From Chrysogorgia sp. JL179-B06 (Eukaryota; Cnidaria; Anthozoa; Scleralcyonacea; Chrysogorgiidae), in contig JAYKKM010000258.1 in the NCBI GenBank assembly GCA_035772405.1, forward strand, positions 930,001 through 994,000: a stretch of DNA of 64,000 nt. The letters run 5' to 3'. Shown here piece by piece: positions 12,225-23,039 of the stretch. Both the position numbers and the translations under genes were made by a program. The stretch's first letter is position 1. Each line of letters opens with the position of its first letter. The notes below the pieces were generated by a model that made no database searches, was not told where the DNA came from, and was given only the letters and a program-made list of their open reading frames with translations.

Positions 12225-12612
12225 TCTCAAATACATATATGGAAAAAGTGACTGCCCCAACCGGGAATCGAACCCTGGTATCCGAAATCAACGTTTCGGC
12301 GCTCTGACCTTTGAGCTAATGAGACACGGTCAGAACAGTCAGTGATTTTTCCATATACATATTAAATTCGACGCTTTCACTTAACACCAACAGGCAGACA
12401 TCGCATCTAACCATAATGTGGAGAAAGGCCTCTCGAGCGCACTTCCCAAAGTAGCGAAGCGATATACACAACTTCTTGTATACAGAGGGCTTTAATAATA
12501 ATTAATTGATATATGAGAGGATTTAATATTGTCAAATACATATTCAGAGACAAGGGTTCGATTCCCGGTTGGGGCAGTCACTTTTTCCATATATGTATTT
12601 GACAATATTAAA
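12225..12612. mobile_element. Inverted pair of tRNA-SINE segments
   Basis: At 12243-12332 the minus strand reads a tRNA-like head: ATTAGCTCAAAGGTCAGAGCG as A box region and GGGTTCGATTCCCGG as B box. Part of the same unit (GGGTTCGATTCCCGGTTGGG) recurs on the plus strand at 12548-12580, ending in a copy of the ATATATGTATTTGACAATAT flank. The flank GATATATGAGAGGATTTAATA occurs three times between 12507 and 12700. It looks like nested insertion of one SINE family in the intron of the MANSC gene. Confidence 0.5.
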
Positions 12613-12936
12613 TCCTCTCATATATCAATTAAATATATATATATATATATATATATTTAATTGATATATGAGAGGATTTAATATTGTCAAATACATATAT
12701 GGAGGAGGAAGGGCTGTGCCCGAAACGTCAATAAAGTTTTTAAAAGAAGTGTTCCTTGCTGATATTTGTAAATTATTTGGAACTACCTTTTGGTGAAGGC
12801 TGGCTTTCTGATCGACTATATATATATATATATATATATACATATTTGAGCAGGGTAGGACCAACTCTATAAGGAAGTAAAAAGTCGTTTTGGGTGATCC
12901 GTTTGCATCGGACAATATTTGGAACCATTGGCGAGT

Positions 12937-14176
12937 GGTGATCTGACGAACTACATAAAGAGGTTTTACGAAGGGTATACACGTTTGCGTACTATAATAG
13001 GTACTTGTGTTGTGTATTTAGACTCGCTAATTCCAAATCTGTTTTCACAATTGAAAATGGTTAAATATTGATCGAGATAACGTTCAAAATAATATACGAC
13101 GAAGCGGCTGGCTGATTGCCGAATACATAAACCGTTTTAACGAAGGGTATACACAATTCTCGTAATATAATAGACACGTATATGTTATGTATTTAGACTC
13201 GGTAATTCCAAAACTGGTTTCAGAATTGAAATCGAGTAAATATTGGCCGAGATAACGTTCAAAATCTACGTTGACGAACCGGGTCTAGGCACTGGGGACC
13301 ATGGATGGGGAAAAAACTCTAGAGGTGGGGGGTAGGTAGAAAAGGTGAGCGAGTGGTTATTGCGGAATGTATTTCTAGTATTAGGTTGCTACTTTGAGTG
13401 AAAAACTCTACCTGACCACGGCTGGGACCTTCGCGGTTCTTCACTAGGACCTAATTTCATTATTCTCCACCCGAGTTCGTTTTCCCACATTAGTTATTCA
13501 AATAAATAATTGTAAAGCCAAAAAATAGTACTAGAAATACGAATCCGCAATAATCCCCTCTCTCTCTTTCTCTACCACTACTCCCACCAACCCCCTAGAG
13601 TTTCTTTTCCCCATCCACGATTCCCAATTGACGGTACCGAAAAAGATGGCGGCTGTACATTTTACCAGAATGCTTTGCGACCTTAAATCACCTGTAATAA
13701 CAGCTAAACATCGTTTACCTTGTAAACATAAACTAAATACGTAAAAGCTTCCTTTTTACAAAACTTAATCTTTTTGAAACTCTATCTTCTGCTATTTCTA
13801 CGAGATTCAATGTTTACTGCGCACAAGGAATTATGGTTAAATGTAACCGTCAATTGAAATCGAATAAAATATTGGCCGAGATAACGTTCAAAATCTTATC
13901 GACAGAGTCTAAATACATAACACACGTACCTAATATATTACGAGAACGTGCATACCCTTCGTAAAAACGGTTTATGTACTTAGAAATTAGTCGGCAATCA
14001 GCCAACCGGCTTAATTCGTCGTATACTTTGAACGTTATCTCGATCAATATTTAACCGTTTTCAATTCTGAAAACAGATTTGGAATTATCGAGTCTAAATA
14101 CATAACACACGTACCTATTATATTACGCTAACGTGTATACCCTTCGTAAAAACCTCTTTATCTAGTTCGTCTGATC
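12937..14176. mobile_element. Fold-back element with internal repeats, ~1.24 kb
   Basis: The outer ends GACGAACTACATAAAG and CTTTATCTAGTTCGTC are inverted, and most of the length folds back on itself about a centre near 13470. Each arm has two related ~170-bp units with ACGAAGGGTATACACG and TATTGATCGAGATAACGTTC. The inner arms carry ATGGATGGGGAAAA near 13300 and its inverse near 13610. A relative with the same units lies at 49400-50010. It sits in the intron between the two MANSC exons. Confidence 0.6.
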
Positions 14177-14817
14177 ACAAATCGAATTGCCAAAATGTTG
14201 TCCGCCATTGCTGAGATCTTGCACTTAATTAATGAGCCCGCGATTAAAAACATTATCTGTGTTGTTTAGCTTGCTTCGCGTATATATTTTACTAAATGAC
14301 GAGAGTTATATACGATAGTTTCCAAAACTGATTATATTCAATACAAGCAATATTGGTGCTTTAATTTTGATTCACTTTCGGAACATGTGCCAACAATGGC
14401 GGCCTTGTAGTCGCACAAAAAAAACAGACGTAAAGGCGATTTCTCATGCTCGTAATTGCTTGAAATTTGGGATATAAAATAAGAAGATACTCTTTACAAA
14501 TATGTAAAAATGTGGATAACCAACAATTTGATCGTAGGGTTACATTCGTTCTTACTACAAAGAGATTAATTGTGCACAAATGATAAATCACAAGCACAAG
14601 ACTAAACGGCGATTATATTATACAAATAAACCAGACCAAACTACTAAGTTTTCAAAATATTATAGTCTTCGCAGGGCATAAAGCGTATATTAGGTTTATT
14701 GATTTGATTTGCACAGTACGTTACACATTATAAACAGGTACTTGTTCTAGTTTGACATTTGGAAGATGACATTGACTCTGCACGAGACAGAACAATATAC
14801 AGTATTATACACTATAC
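14177..14817. other. No gene seen; intron of the MANSC gene
   Basis: AT-rich sequence without a supported gene or clear repeat. It would be intronic if exons 14818-14899 and 10881-12128 belong together. Confidence 0.4.
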
Positions 14818-14899
14818 CTGAACATAGAGCTATCAAACAAATAACCAACACGATTCCAGGGTAAGGAGAAGCTGAAGCTTGCTCATATTTACGGAACAT
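14818..14899 (-). CDS. Signal-peptide exon of the MANSC gene
   Basis: A minus-strand ATG at 14897-14899 opens a frame of 27 codons with basic residues near the start and a hydrophobic core (GIVLVICLIALCS). The exon ends at a donor reading CAG|GTATAG. Joining it to the acceptor at 12128 keeps phase and gives CSEAQA immediately before LNCFG of the first MANSC repeat, which is a good signal-peptidase site. The match of phase, hydrophobic core and cleavage site is the support; no transcript was available. A further upstream non-coding exon is possible. Confidence 0.55.
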
Positions 14900-16180
14900 T
14901 GGTGAGTTTATCCTCGGTAAAGTAATTCCAAACAAAATAACAGAACATCACTGATTTCAGGTGGATAATGGTATCCTCGCAGAAGACCGCATCAGTTAAT
15001 CAATTGACTCCATTGGTGAATATCAAGTAAAAATCCCATGCAGTGTGTAATTGTTACTCGGAATCCCTTTCTCGTATGAACCTTTAAATTTTTTGCCCAA
15101 ACATATTATCAGGATCATCTCTCGATCGTTGTTATGCCGAGTGATGTCACGGTAGAAGAATTACGACAGGTAATGAATCTTCATTGTCGAATTATGACTG
15201 GTCGTGCCCACTGACCGTATATAAATAAACAGTTCATGTGTGTTGGAAATATCACTAGTATATTATCAGCCGGGTAATGTATGGATGTTTTCAAGGAGTT
15301 TGCCATTCAGCACTTATTTCATGATTGAGTTGTTTTCCTTAGTTCTTATACTCTCGCTAGAAATTCAAGGATGTATTTTGAACATACAGGGATATTCAAT
15401 GTAAAACCTTGAATTTCTAAAGAACTACAGTGTGTTTAAAAAAATGGAGCCGGCATAAAATAATTAATATTCCTTTCAAATAGATATGTAGTAGTTTGAA
15501 AGCCCTAGGCACCTCTGAGCCACGCAATGCGTATAAGGCCCTGCATGTTTATAAGCGCTAGGGTAGAAAAGATAGCTTCATGCGTTTATAAGGAAATGAT
15601 CGGGCTACTCGCGCCATCGAGCGTATACGCGGGAAATTCGAGTGTAAACATGGCGGAAAGAAAGAAAATTCTTGCTGTATTATCGATTTTAATCTCTCTA
15701 CTATACCTGTGCTTACTTCTCTTCAGTTAGATGGTATACTTCTTTGTTATTCAATCATGTCTATAACTGTTAAACAACTAACACTCCTTCATGCGGCTCT
15801 ATATTCTATAATACATTCCAACTTTGCCCTATCTCGACGACCACTTCTTTTTCTTTCTTCCAGTTACTCCATTTGATGCAGATGTTTTTCTTTTTCGACC
15901 AACACTTTCTTTGGACGCCACGATTTTTGACAGACATTGACATCGAGACTTGCGAGTGCATAAAGAGCCCTGATACCTAAAAAACGTGACCCAGGTGTCC
16001 GAGTTGTCCCTATCGATTGTGTTTATAAGGCAAAAACATATCCCTAGTGCTAGGGTTTCCCTAGCTAAGTGATAGGGTGACCCTACTAGTAGGGTAACCC
16101 TAGTTTGATTATAAACGCAACGTAGAAAAATAACTACACTAGGGTCACCCGGGCGCTAGGCTAACCCTATTCCTAGGGTG
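14900..16180. other. No confident gene; AGGGT-rich repeat debris
   Basis: From 14900 to about 15480 nothing is recognised. At 15520-16180 there are repeated patches of GTTTATAAG next to CTAGGGT/ACCCTAG, also seen at 16895-16935, which look like ends of a DNA transposon. A short plus-strand ATG frame at 15651-15728 (Lys/Arg start, then a leucine-rich hydrophobic stretch) ends at a CAG followed by TTAG; it resembles a membrane or transposase leader but cannot be assigned. Confidence 0.35.
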
Positions 16181-16691
16181 GCATGTTGTAAAACATGCAC
16201 TGGACTGTACTGGACTGGACTGATAAAACATGGACTGATTAAACATGGACTGATAAAACATGGACTGATAAAAACTGGACTGATAAAACATGGACTGGTA
16301 AAACATGGACTGGTAAAACATGGACTGATAAAACATGGACTGGTAAAACATGGAGGGTTAGGATCTTTGTTGTTTTGGGGTTAGCGATTATTTGTTATAA
16401 AACATGTAACGTGTAGCTGTGAATGTATGATGTCTACATTAACAAATAATCGCTAACCCCAAAACAACAAAGATCCTAACCCTCCATGTTTTACCAGTCC
16501 ATGTTTTATCAGTCCATGTTTTATCAGTCCATGTTTTATCAGTCCATGTTTTATCAGTCCATGTTTTACCAGTCCATGTTTTACCAGTCCATGTTTTATC
16601 AGTCCATGTTTTATCAGTCCATGTTTTATCAGTCCATGTTTTATCAGTCCAGTCCAGTCCAGTACAGTCCAGTCCAGGTTTTACAACATGC
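16181..16691. mobile_element. Fold-back minisatellite element, copy 1
   Basis: Ends GCATGTTGTAAAACATG and its inverse TTTTACAACATGC bound two arms made of tandem ~15-base units (AAACATGGACTGATA on the left, inverse on the right). The arms meet at a unique pair, GGTTAGGATCTTTGTTGTTT and its inverse, around a ~44-base loop (16397-16440). The whole unit is a long perfect-looking hairpin. Frames through it only repeat MFYQS or its shadows. Confidence 0.75.
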
Positions 16692-16936
16692 TGAGAAAAA
16701 ACACTGTCTTATACACCTCGGGCAATTAAGATAACTTGAAGTGTATGCATGGTGAAAGTATTTAAAAGCTTTTTCTCTTCCTGTGGCTTAGAGATGTTTA
16801 GGACTTTCAAACTACCATGAGTAGGTTATTTTAAAAGAATACTAATTAATTTTCTAAGGCTTCCGTCTTTTTTTTCACACACTGCAGCATAAAACACCAT
16901 AGGGCATGTTTATATGGCCTAGGGTTACCCTAGGAG

Positions 16937-17416
16937 GCATGTTGTAAAACATGGACTGGACTGGACTGATAAAAAATGGACAGATAAAACATGGACTGAT
17001 AAAACATGGCCTGATAAAACATGGACTGCTAAAACATGGACTGATAAAACATGGACTGATAAAACATGGACTGATAAAACATGGACTGATAAAACATGGA
17101 GGGTTAGGATCTTTGTTGTTTTGGGGTTAGCGATTATTTGTTAATGTAGACATCATACATTCACAGCTACACGTTACATGTTTTACCAGTCCATGTTTTA
17201 TAACAAATAATCGCTAATCCCAAAACAACATAGATCCTAACCCTCCATGTTTACCAGTCCATGTTTTATCAGTCTATGTTTTATCAGTCCATGTTTTATC
17301 AATCCATGTTTTATCAGTCCATGTTTTATCAGTCCATGTTTTATCAGTCCATGTTTTATCAGTCCAGTCCAGTCCATGTTTTATCAGTCCAGTCCAGTCC
17401 ATGTTTTACAACATGC
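16937..17416. mobile_element. Fold-back minisatellite element, copy 2
   Basis: Same ends, same arms and same junction sequence as copy 1 only 250 bp away, but the loop (17142-17202) is in the opposite orientation and carries one extra minisatellite unit. Both copies are preceded by a CCTAGG-containing patch (TTCCTAGGGTG, CCCTAGGAG). Confidence 0.75.
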
Positions 17417-17607
17417 CTTTTTCTCATCCGTGGCTCAGAAGTGTCTAGGGTTTTCAAACTACTATACAATAGGTTGTTTCAAAGAATATTAATTGATTTT
17501 CTAAGGGTTCCGTTTTTTTATACACACTTGTAGAAGTCTAATGAAGTCATCGTAAGGAGATCTAAGTTTTGGTTCCCGTGACCGAGCTGTGTTTAAACGA
17601 TATTTAA

Positions 17608-17709
17608 CAATTAGACAACGAGAACGAGTTGTCTATGAGCAGATAGTTAAGAGGTCGAAGCCTGAGTTGACTATCTGCCCATAGACAACGAGGGCGAGTT
17701 GTCTAATTG
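17608..17709. repeat. 102-bp hairpin with ACAACGAG motif
   Basis: CAATTAGACAACGAG and ATAGACAACGAG on the left arm are matched by inverse copies ending TTGTCTAATTG, and the inner arms GCAGATAGTT/GACTATCTGC pair too. A small palindromic MITE. Confidence 0.6.
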
Positions 17710-17936
17710 TTTTAGTATCAACCATAAACAACCTTTCTTTAGCGTAAAAAAGTCTTATCAAACATTGTTCCAAATTTTCAGATAGTTTTACCTTTTTGTT
17801 TGTAAAGTCTCCCCATTCAAAATGTAGAGTTGCTCGATGGCACATGATAAACAATCGCTCACAAAAAACGAGATTGTAGTTACTTTGCTTCAAATTTGGT
17901 GTAGATATACTCCATATAGGCATAAGCGAATTAAAC

Positions 17937-18392
17937 ACACAAAACGTCCCTATAAATCAACCAAGTGTAGTTTACCTACAAAAGCACTATTCTTTTAAAA
18001 AAGTGAAATTTCAAGTTCACGTTTAGCAAATATTACCTATGTCTTTAGAAAGTTCTCAAAACGCTATATGAAGGACATTTAAGTGGATAATACAATATTC
18101 TAAGCCCATTTTGAGTTATTCGCTCAAGAAAAGTGGAAAATGCCACAAAATGCTGGTTTTTAGCAGGTTTAACCTTACGTAACTCAAAATGGGCCTGGAA
18201 AATTGTACTACCCGCATAAATGTCCTTCATATGGTTTTTTGAGAACTTTCTAACGACATAGGTGATATTTGGTAAATGTGAAGTTGAAATTTCACTTTTC
18301 TTAAAGAATGGTGCTTTTGTAGTTAAATTGTAAGAAAAACCTGATTTTCTGAACTTTCCACCAGGTTGATTTCTAGGGACTTTTGGTTTGTG
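17937..18392. mobile_element. MITE, ~455 bp palindrome
   Basis: Arms 17937-18130 and 18170-18392 are inverted copies with landmarks GTCCCTATAAATCAACC, GTGAAATTTCAAGTTCAC, GAAGGACATTTA and CCCATTTTGAGTTA. Short frames inside are palindrome shadows. Confidence 0.65.
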
Positions 18393-19384
18393 ATTTCTGA
18401 ATGTATGAAGGTACTGAGAATGCTAAAACCATTTCTGTTGCAATTTATAGTATAAGTTTGAGGTTGTAAAAACGCTCATAAAGCGTAGTAATTGCACTGT
18501 CGAAGTTGCTAACCTGACTCATTGTCCGCCATCTTGAATGTATTTTCGATATGCGTGTGACGTCACAACCGAGGTAAAGCGAAATTTTTATCTAGTTATA
18601 AGTTTGAAACTCGATTTTTGTGAATGCAACTCGACTATCCGCGGAGTAGTTTCATCAGGTTTACCTCGTTTGTGACGTCACCAACTTCCCAGGTAATTAG
18701 GCATTAATGATTACAAGATGGCGGATGACAGGATTGTCTTCGGTCAAAATCAGTGCTGTTGTTTTGCACAAGAGTAGTTTGATTTACTTGGATTACCTCC
18801 GTAAGCCTGTTTGTTAATCAGAAAGTCAAATTTTGAAATTGTGTTGCCAATGTCCTTTAAGGTGCTGTTCCACTGTGTAATGTTTCATGCAACTTGACTC
18901 GCAATGGGTTAATCTGCTGTTGCAGTTGGATGAAAAGGGGGTGTTACATTAGGTAACGTTTAGTGCAACTTGACTCGCAAAGTTTCGCAATCTTCATGTT
19001 TATGAAAAGGTACGCATCAGCACCGAGTAGCCAAAGAGGAAAATGGCGAGACAAGTTGCAGATGGGGGGTGTTACATTGTGCAACGCTGAAAATAGTTAC
19101 CTCAGCGGGCAACAGTTTATTTGTTACATGTCATGTGATCATGTATCATCCAATGAAAGCATGTCTCACGCAAGTAATAGAGCTACACACCAAGTGACTT
19201 ATCACTGCCTTAGTGGCATCGACAAATAATTGATCTGCTTTATTCAATAATTGTTAATTATTTATCCATTTTTATTTAAAAAATACAATGGTTTACATAA
19301 TTGAAGTTCGAAGAAAAATATATACAACTATATACTATCAAATTCTATAAAAATTCTATCAAAATAAGTGCCTATATAACGTCA
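18393..19384. other. No gene seen
   Basis: No supported gene. A phrase GCAACTTGACTCGCAA occurs at 18891 and again at 18964, and related GTGTTACATT...CAACG motifs follow at 19068-19090, so a small repeat or MITE is likely at 18860-19230. Confidence 0.35.
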
Positions 19385-19823
19385 AAAAAATGTTATTGTC
19401 TTATTTGTAAGAACTTTTAAAATGATATAGTAACTTCTTTTGAAGATTTGTTTCTTCGCTTTGTTTTTGAAATATTTCAATTTGTTTGATATGCAAATGT
19501 CTTGAATTTCGTCACACCCGGAGAAGTTTGTGCATATTATCACTTTCATTCTCAAACGAAATCGTTTAAAATCAAGAAGATTGGTGTTGTGGGAGAAACA
19601 CGCGCACGTGTTATTCACACTTTAGTGTTTTCATTTCATGAAGGCAAAGATATATAACATTCTCTGATCAGTCAATATGCATGTGTGACGAAATTCCAGA
19701 CATTTGCATATCAAACAAACTGAAATATATAGAAAACAAAGCAAAGAAATGAAAATCTTCAAAAGAAGTTACTTTAACCTTTTAACCTTTTTCTTCCAAA
19801 TAAAACAATAACATTTTTCAAAC
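19385..19823. mobile_element. MITE, ~440 bp palindrome
   Basis: Arms share ATGTTATTG, AACTTCTTTTGAAGATT, TTTGATATGCAAATGTCT and AATTTCGTCACAC, inverted on the right side. It lies just past the 3' end of the JAB gene. Confidence 0.6.
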
Positions 19824-19967
19824 AATAAAACTGCCATATAGGTACGAAGGAACTTTAGTTTAAACTGAACGAATGGACTACGAAGCTAGTCTACGAGTTG
19901 TGGAATAACTATTGTATGCAATAATACGAGTTATATTTCCATGAGTAAACAAAGATTCATTGTTGTT

Positions 19968-21986
19968 CTAACGCATTCTTGTGATAGCGTGTCTCTTACA
20001 AGAACTACATGAACAATTGTTTTGTATTGTAAGCCAGATAGCCTCATGTTTTCTGGAATTGATCGATTTATATCGCTCCATGTAATCGAAGTATCCAATT
20101 TCAGGCATTGTTGCAGGATAATCCGCGGGAAATGGAATCTTCCAGCGACGGTGATGGTAGTCAAACTCTAGACAGATATCACCCGAAGACGTGGATCTCG
20201 ACATATTGACAGTCGCCCCGTTCAGTAACAATGTACTAATTTGTGTACAAATTTGACGAAGCTTCTTCTCGCCATTTTCTATTAAATACCACTGCTGACG
20301 ACCACCCCGTGTGTTTACTTGATTAATTCCTGGAACCGGATGTGAAGCCGAGTTTATTCTCTTTACGCTAGCCGATGCTATTCTTTTACCCGTGTCGTTT
20401 GCTTCGGCGGGAATATAACGAGAGGGTAAATAGGGAGAAGACGGAGTGCTTCTCTGCTGGCCACTTCGGCTTCGTGGCACACACCTTTGACACCGGCATT
20501 TTTGTTTTAACGTCTCTAAGACATTCAATGGCTCGGAAAGGAAACAGACGAACTTAGCAGTCGCCCTAACTCCTTCTTTCTTGTACATCTTAGCAAGCGT
20601 TTCGGGATAGTTTCTTGGAAATTTGATAATCCATTCAGAGCGTTCATGGTGAAACGTCAACGAAACGTCTTGGCCTGGAGAGTCGTTTGTATTCAAATAG
20701 ACCTTGCCCTCACGTGAACCCAAAAATGAATCAATATCCTTTCGCGAGCTTTCCAAAGTAGACTTTCCTGCCACCGTTTTATACCAAGGAACTTCCGCAG
20801 TTCTACGTTTCTCCATGACTCGTTCTTGTCGCTCTCGTTCCTGTCGCTCTCGTTCCTGTCGCTCTCGTTCCTGTTTGACGCTCTTGCTTCTTGCACCAAG
20901 AGAGTCTTTCAATTTCCCCGCGCCATTCTTACTTGAGCTAGCACGATGATCTTGTGGCAGCTGAGCTGTGACGTCTTCGTCAACCGTTGCTACGCGACAA
21001 CGACGGCAAGGGCACTCCTTCTGGATGGACTGGACGATATTCTTAGAGGGAATAGATTGAACAGAATTACTTCGAATTCTGGCGGGTTCTTTATCGAACG
21101 ATTCAGGAAATTCGATCGCCCACGAGCGTCCATTGTGGACAAATGTCAGCGAAAGATTCAAGGAGTTAGCGTCGCGTGCAAATTCAATATTATCGCCGTT
21201 AAGTTTTGAGCGAATATTATCGTTTATTTTCTGAAGTTTCGCTTCGCCTTCGCTCGAGGAATACCACTGAGTAGCTTCGCTCGTCGCCTGATAACCATTT
21301 TGTTGTTCGGTTGCGGCAGTTTGGATTTTCTCTGATGAGCTTTTGTACAGCGAAGATGTCTTGTTCGTTTTGGCGGGAGAGTGAAGCTCCTTCACGGGTG
21401 ATTTAACCTCTCTTGGAGAATTATACGACTCCGATTTCGCTTTCACCCGACTCGGTTCGCGTCCATCGCTGAGTTTACTCATAACGTAGCCAATTGCCAT
21501 GAAAGGACTCGGGCCAGGGATCTTTTGAACCGTGCCTGGTTGGCAAACGTGGCCCTCAGATGTGAACTTGTACGGATGAATCTCGACAGACTGGTGACCA
21601 GTCCTCGAGGAAGTCTTAATATTAGCGATAATCATGATGTAGCGTTGAAGACCACGAGGAAAGTTGTTACACACTGTGCTGCGATCACCGGCGCTTGGTT
21701 GAGTGAGACTCAACTGATGATGCGAATGCCAGCTTCCGATGTGACATAACATGAACGATGTGTTCAAGTAGGTTCCAACATTTTCAAGGTACTCGATGTC
21801 TTGGTGAAACGACACGGACGTCCTTCGACATTTTGCACCCGGTCCTATGAGAAGCTGCACAACTGGGTCCTCGTTTCGCGACCACAATCCGAACAAATCC
21901 CCACCGGTTTCGATGTTCGGGTACGAGAGAACGAAGCGCTCGATCTTTTCGAATTCGCTTTGAAAGATTTTCAAAACAAACGGCAT
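19968..21986 (-). CDS. JAB/MPN-domain protein with three CxCxxC-ending repeat domains
   Basis: A single uninterrupted frame of 672 residues; an in-frame stop precedes the first ATG, which fixes the start. Residues 5-150 form a JAB/MPN isopeptidase-like domain. The metal-binding set is visible: Glu26 in ETGGD, His87 and His89 in WHSHH, Ser98 and Asp101 in PSAGD, so activity on ubiquitin-like isopeptide bonds is plausible. The spacing from HxH to S is eight residues, one more than in classical JAMM. Three copies of a ~95-residue domain follow at about 241-330, 401-502 and 566-663. Each begins WY, has a core like LTFxHxxRxWxIxFPxxYP and ends C-x-C-x2-C. The core recalls UBC/RWD-type folds, but no E2 active-site pattern was found. 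Linkers are Ser/Lys-rich, with an Arg/Glu tandem near 372-389 coded by a 15-bp DNA repeat. A minus-strand TATA-like TTTTATATGG lies near 22055. I do not recognise the whole architecture. Confidence 0.8.
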   Translation of the reverse strand: MPFVLKIFQSEFEKIERFVLSYPNIETGGDLFGLWSRNEDPVVQLLIGPGAKCRRTSVSFHQDIEYLENVGTYLNTSFMLCHIGSWHSHHQLSLTQPSAGDRSTVCNNFPRGLQRYIMIIANIKTSSRTGHQSVEIHPYKFTSEGHVCQPGTVQKIPGPSPFMAIGYVMSKLSDGREPSRVKAKSESYNSPREVKSPVKELHSPAKTNKTSSLYKSSSEKIQTAATEQQNGYQATSEATQWYSSSEGEAKLQKINDNIRSKLNGDNIEFARDANSLNLSLTFVHNGRSWAIEFPESFDKEPARIRSNSVQSIPSKNIVQSIQKECPCRRCRVATVDEDVTAQLPQDHRASSSKNGAGKLKDSLGARSKSVKQERERQERERQERERQERVMEKRRTAEVPWYKTVAGKSTLESSRKDIDSFLGSREGKVYLNTNDSPGQDVSLTFHHERSEWIIKFPRNYPETLAKMYKKEGVRATAKFVCFLSEPLNVLETLKQKCRCQRCVPRSRSGQQRSTPSSPYLPSRYIPAEANDTGKRIASASVKRINSASHPVPGINQVNTRGGRQQWYLIENGEKKLRQICTQISTLLLNGATVNMSRSTSSGDICLEFDYHHRRWKIPFPADYPATMPEIGYFDYMERYKSINSRKHEAIWLTIQNNCSCSSCKRHAITRMR
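20821..20879. repeat. 15-bp tandem repeat inside the JAB gene
   Basis: CGCTCTCGTTCCTGT is repeated three to four times and encodes RQERE units. Its length stays a multiple of three, so the frame survives. Confidence 0.75.
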
Positions 21987-22618
21987 TTTGCTTCGCTTGA
22001 TGTTAAACTGCCAGATTTCACGAAGGCCTCAGTAAACATGATCTTAATGCCATATAAAATAAAGCAACTCCTCATGAGCGAAGTTCGTTGCATGATCAGA
22101 CACCGTTCGAACGTCTTGGCGCCTCTAAATATCCATCGGTTGCTAATGGATACAGCGTAGTTTCTTCGAAATCGAAATTCTACGCGCTTCCGTTCCCGGA
22201 ACCGAAAGCGAAACTACCTGAGATTGTCATTTTTCCGAGCAGGGAGGGGAGGGAACGTAATCTTAAGATGTGAAATCAAAGCCCAGTAAAAAACACGAAG
22301 AGGAATGAGGAATCATAAAATCAAAATATGTATTTAGATTTTGTCGAAAAATGATAGATCCGTACCGGTAGCTGGACCACATTTCGCTTATCAACAATGG
22401 ACAAAGAAAAGAACAGGTTCTTTGAAAGCAGCTTCCAGGAACGGAAGTGTATATCGTTGCATTTGTATAATGCAATACAAGCTTTATATTATTGAATTGT
22501 TACATATATATATATATAAAATTAGTTTGAATACAGGAGTCGTAACTCTGAGTTTCACGCTATATGCGATCTTATATGCGATATAGAGATATAGAGATAT
22601 AGAGATATAGAGATAGAT

Positions 22619-22684
<66 letters not shown>

Positions 22685-22979
22685 AAATTCATTAATAATT
22701 CATGAAGCAAAAACAAAGCAAATCAGTGGCATGACGGCGATCTGTATATGTGATACAGATTTCGGCTGATTTACATAAACTTTAACTTCGATTTACTCCG
22801 CTAAAATGGCTCGAATCTTCAATATTTTCGGTAAACATAAACGTTTAGACGTTCGAATTTCACAAGCCTGTTCGAATTTCGCGTCTGTGTTGTATCGGAT
22901 ATACAATCTCTCGCCTTCGGCTCGAGCTTGTATATCCGATACAACACGGCCGCTCATGTTGTAAATAGTACATATATAT
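21987..22979. other. Upstream of the JAB gene; microsatellites and a hairpin
   Basis: No further gene seen. It holds (GATATA)n and (TA)n at about 22570-22681 and a hairpin at 22889-22951 (GTTGTATCGGATATACAA and its inverse). Confidence 0.5.
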
Positions 22980-23039
22980 ATAAAAAATAATCAAGAGATA
23001 GCCTTTCACCATGATATAAGCAAAAATTTATATGATTTA
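22980..23039 (-). repeat. PLE terminal repeat (pLTR), 3' copy
   Basis: This 60-bp stretch with ATAATCAAGAG, AGCCTTTCACCATGATATAAG and AAAATTTATAT recurs in the same orientation at 45887-45946, at the other end of the same PLE. Such direct end repeats are typical of Penelope-like elements. A short (TA)n tract abuts it on the outside. Confidence 0.65.

Noticed and set aside
16200..16660. CRISPR-like array of short spaced repeats
   Set aside because: The units are contiguous tandem copies without unique spacers, and the genome is animal.
16145..17533. MFYQS-repeat proteins
   Set aside because: Frames through 15-bp minisatellite arms, present on both strands because the arms are inverted.
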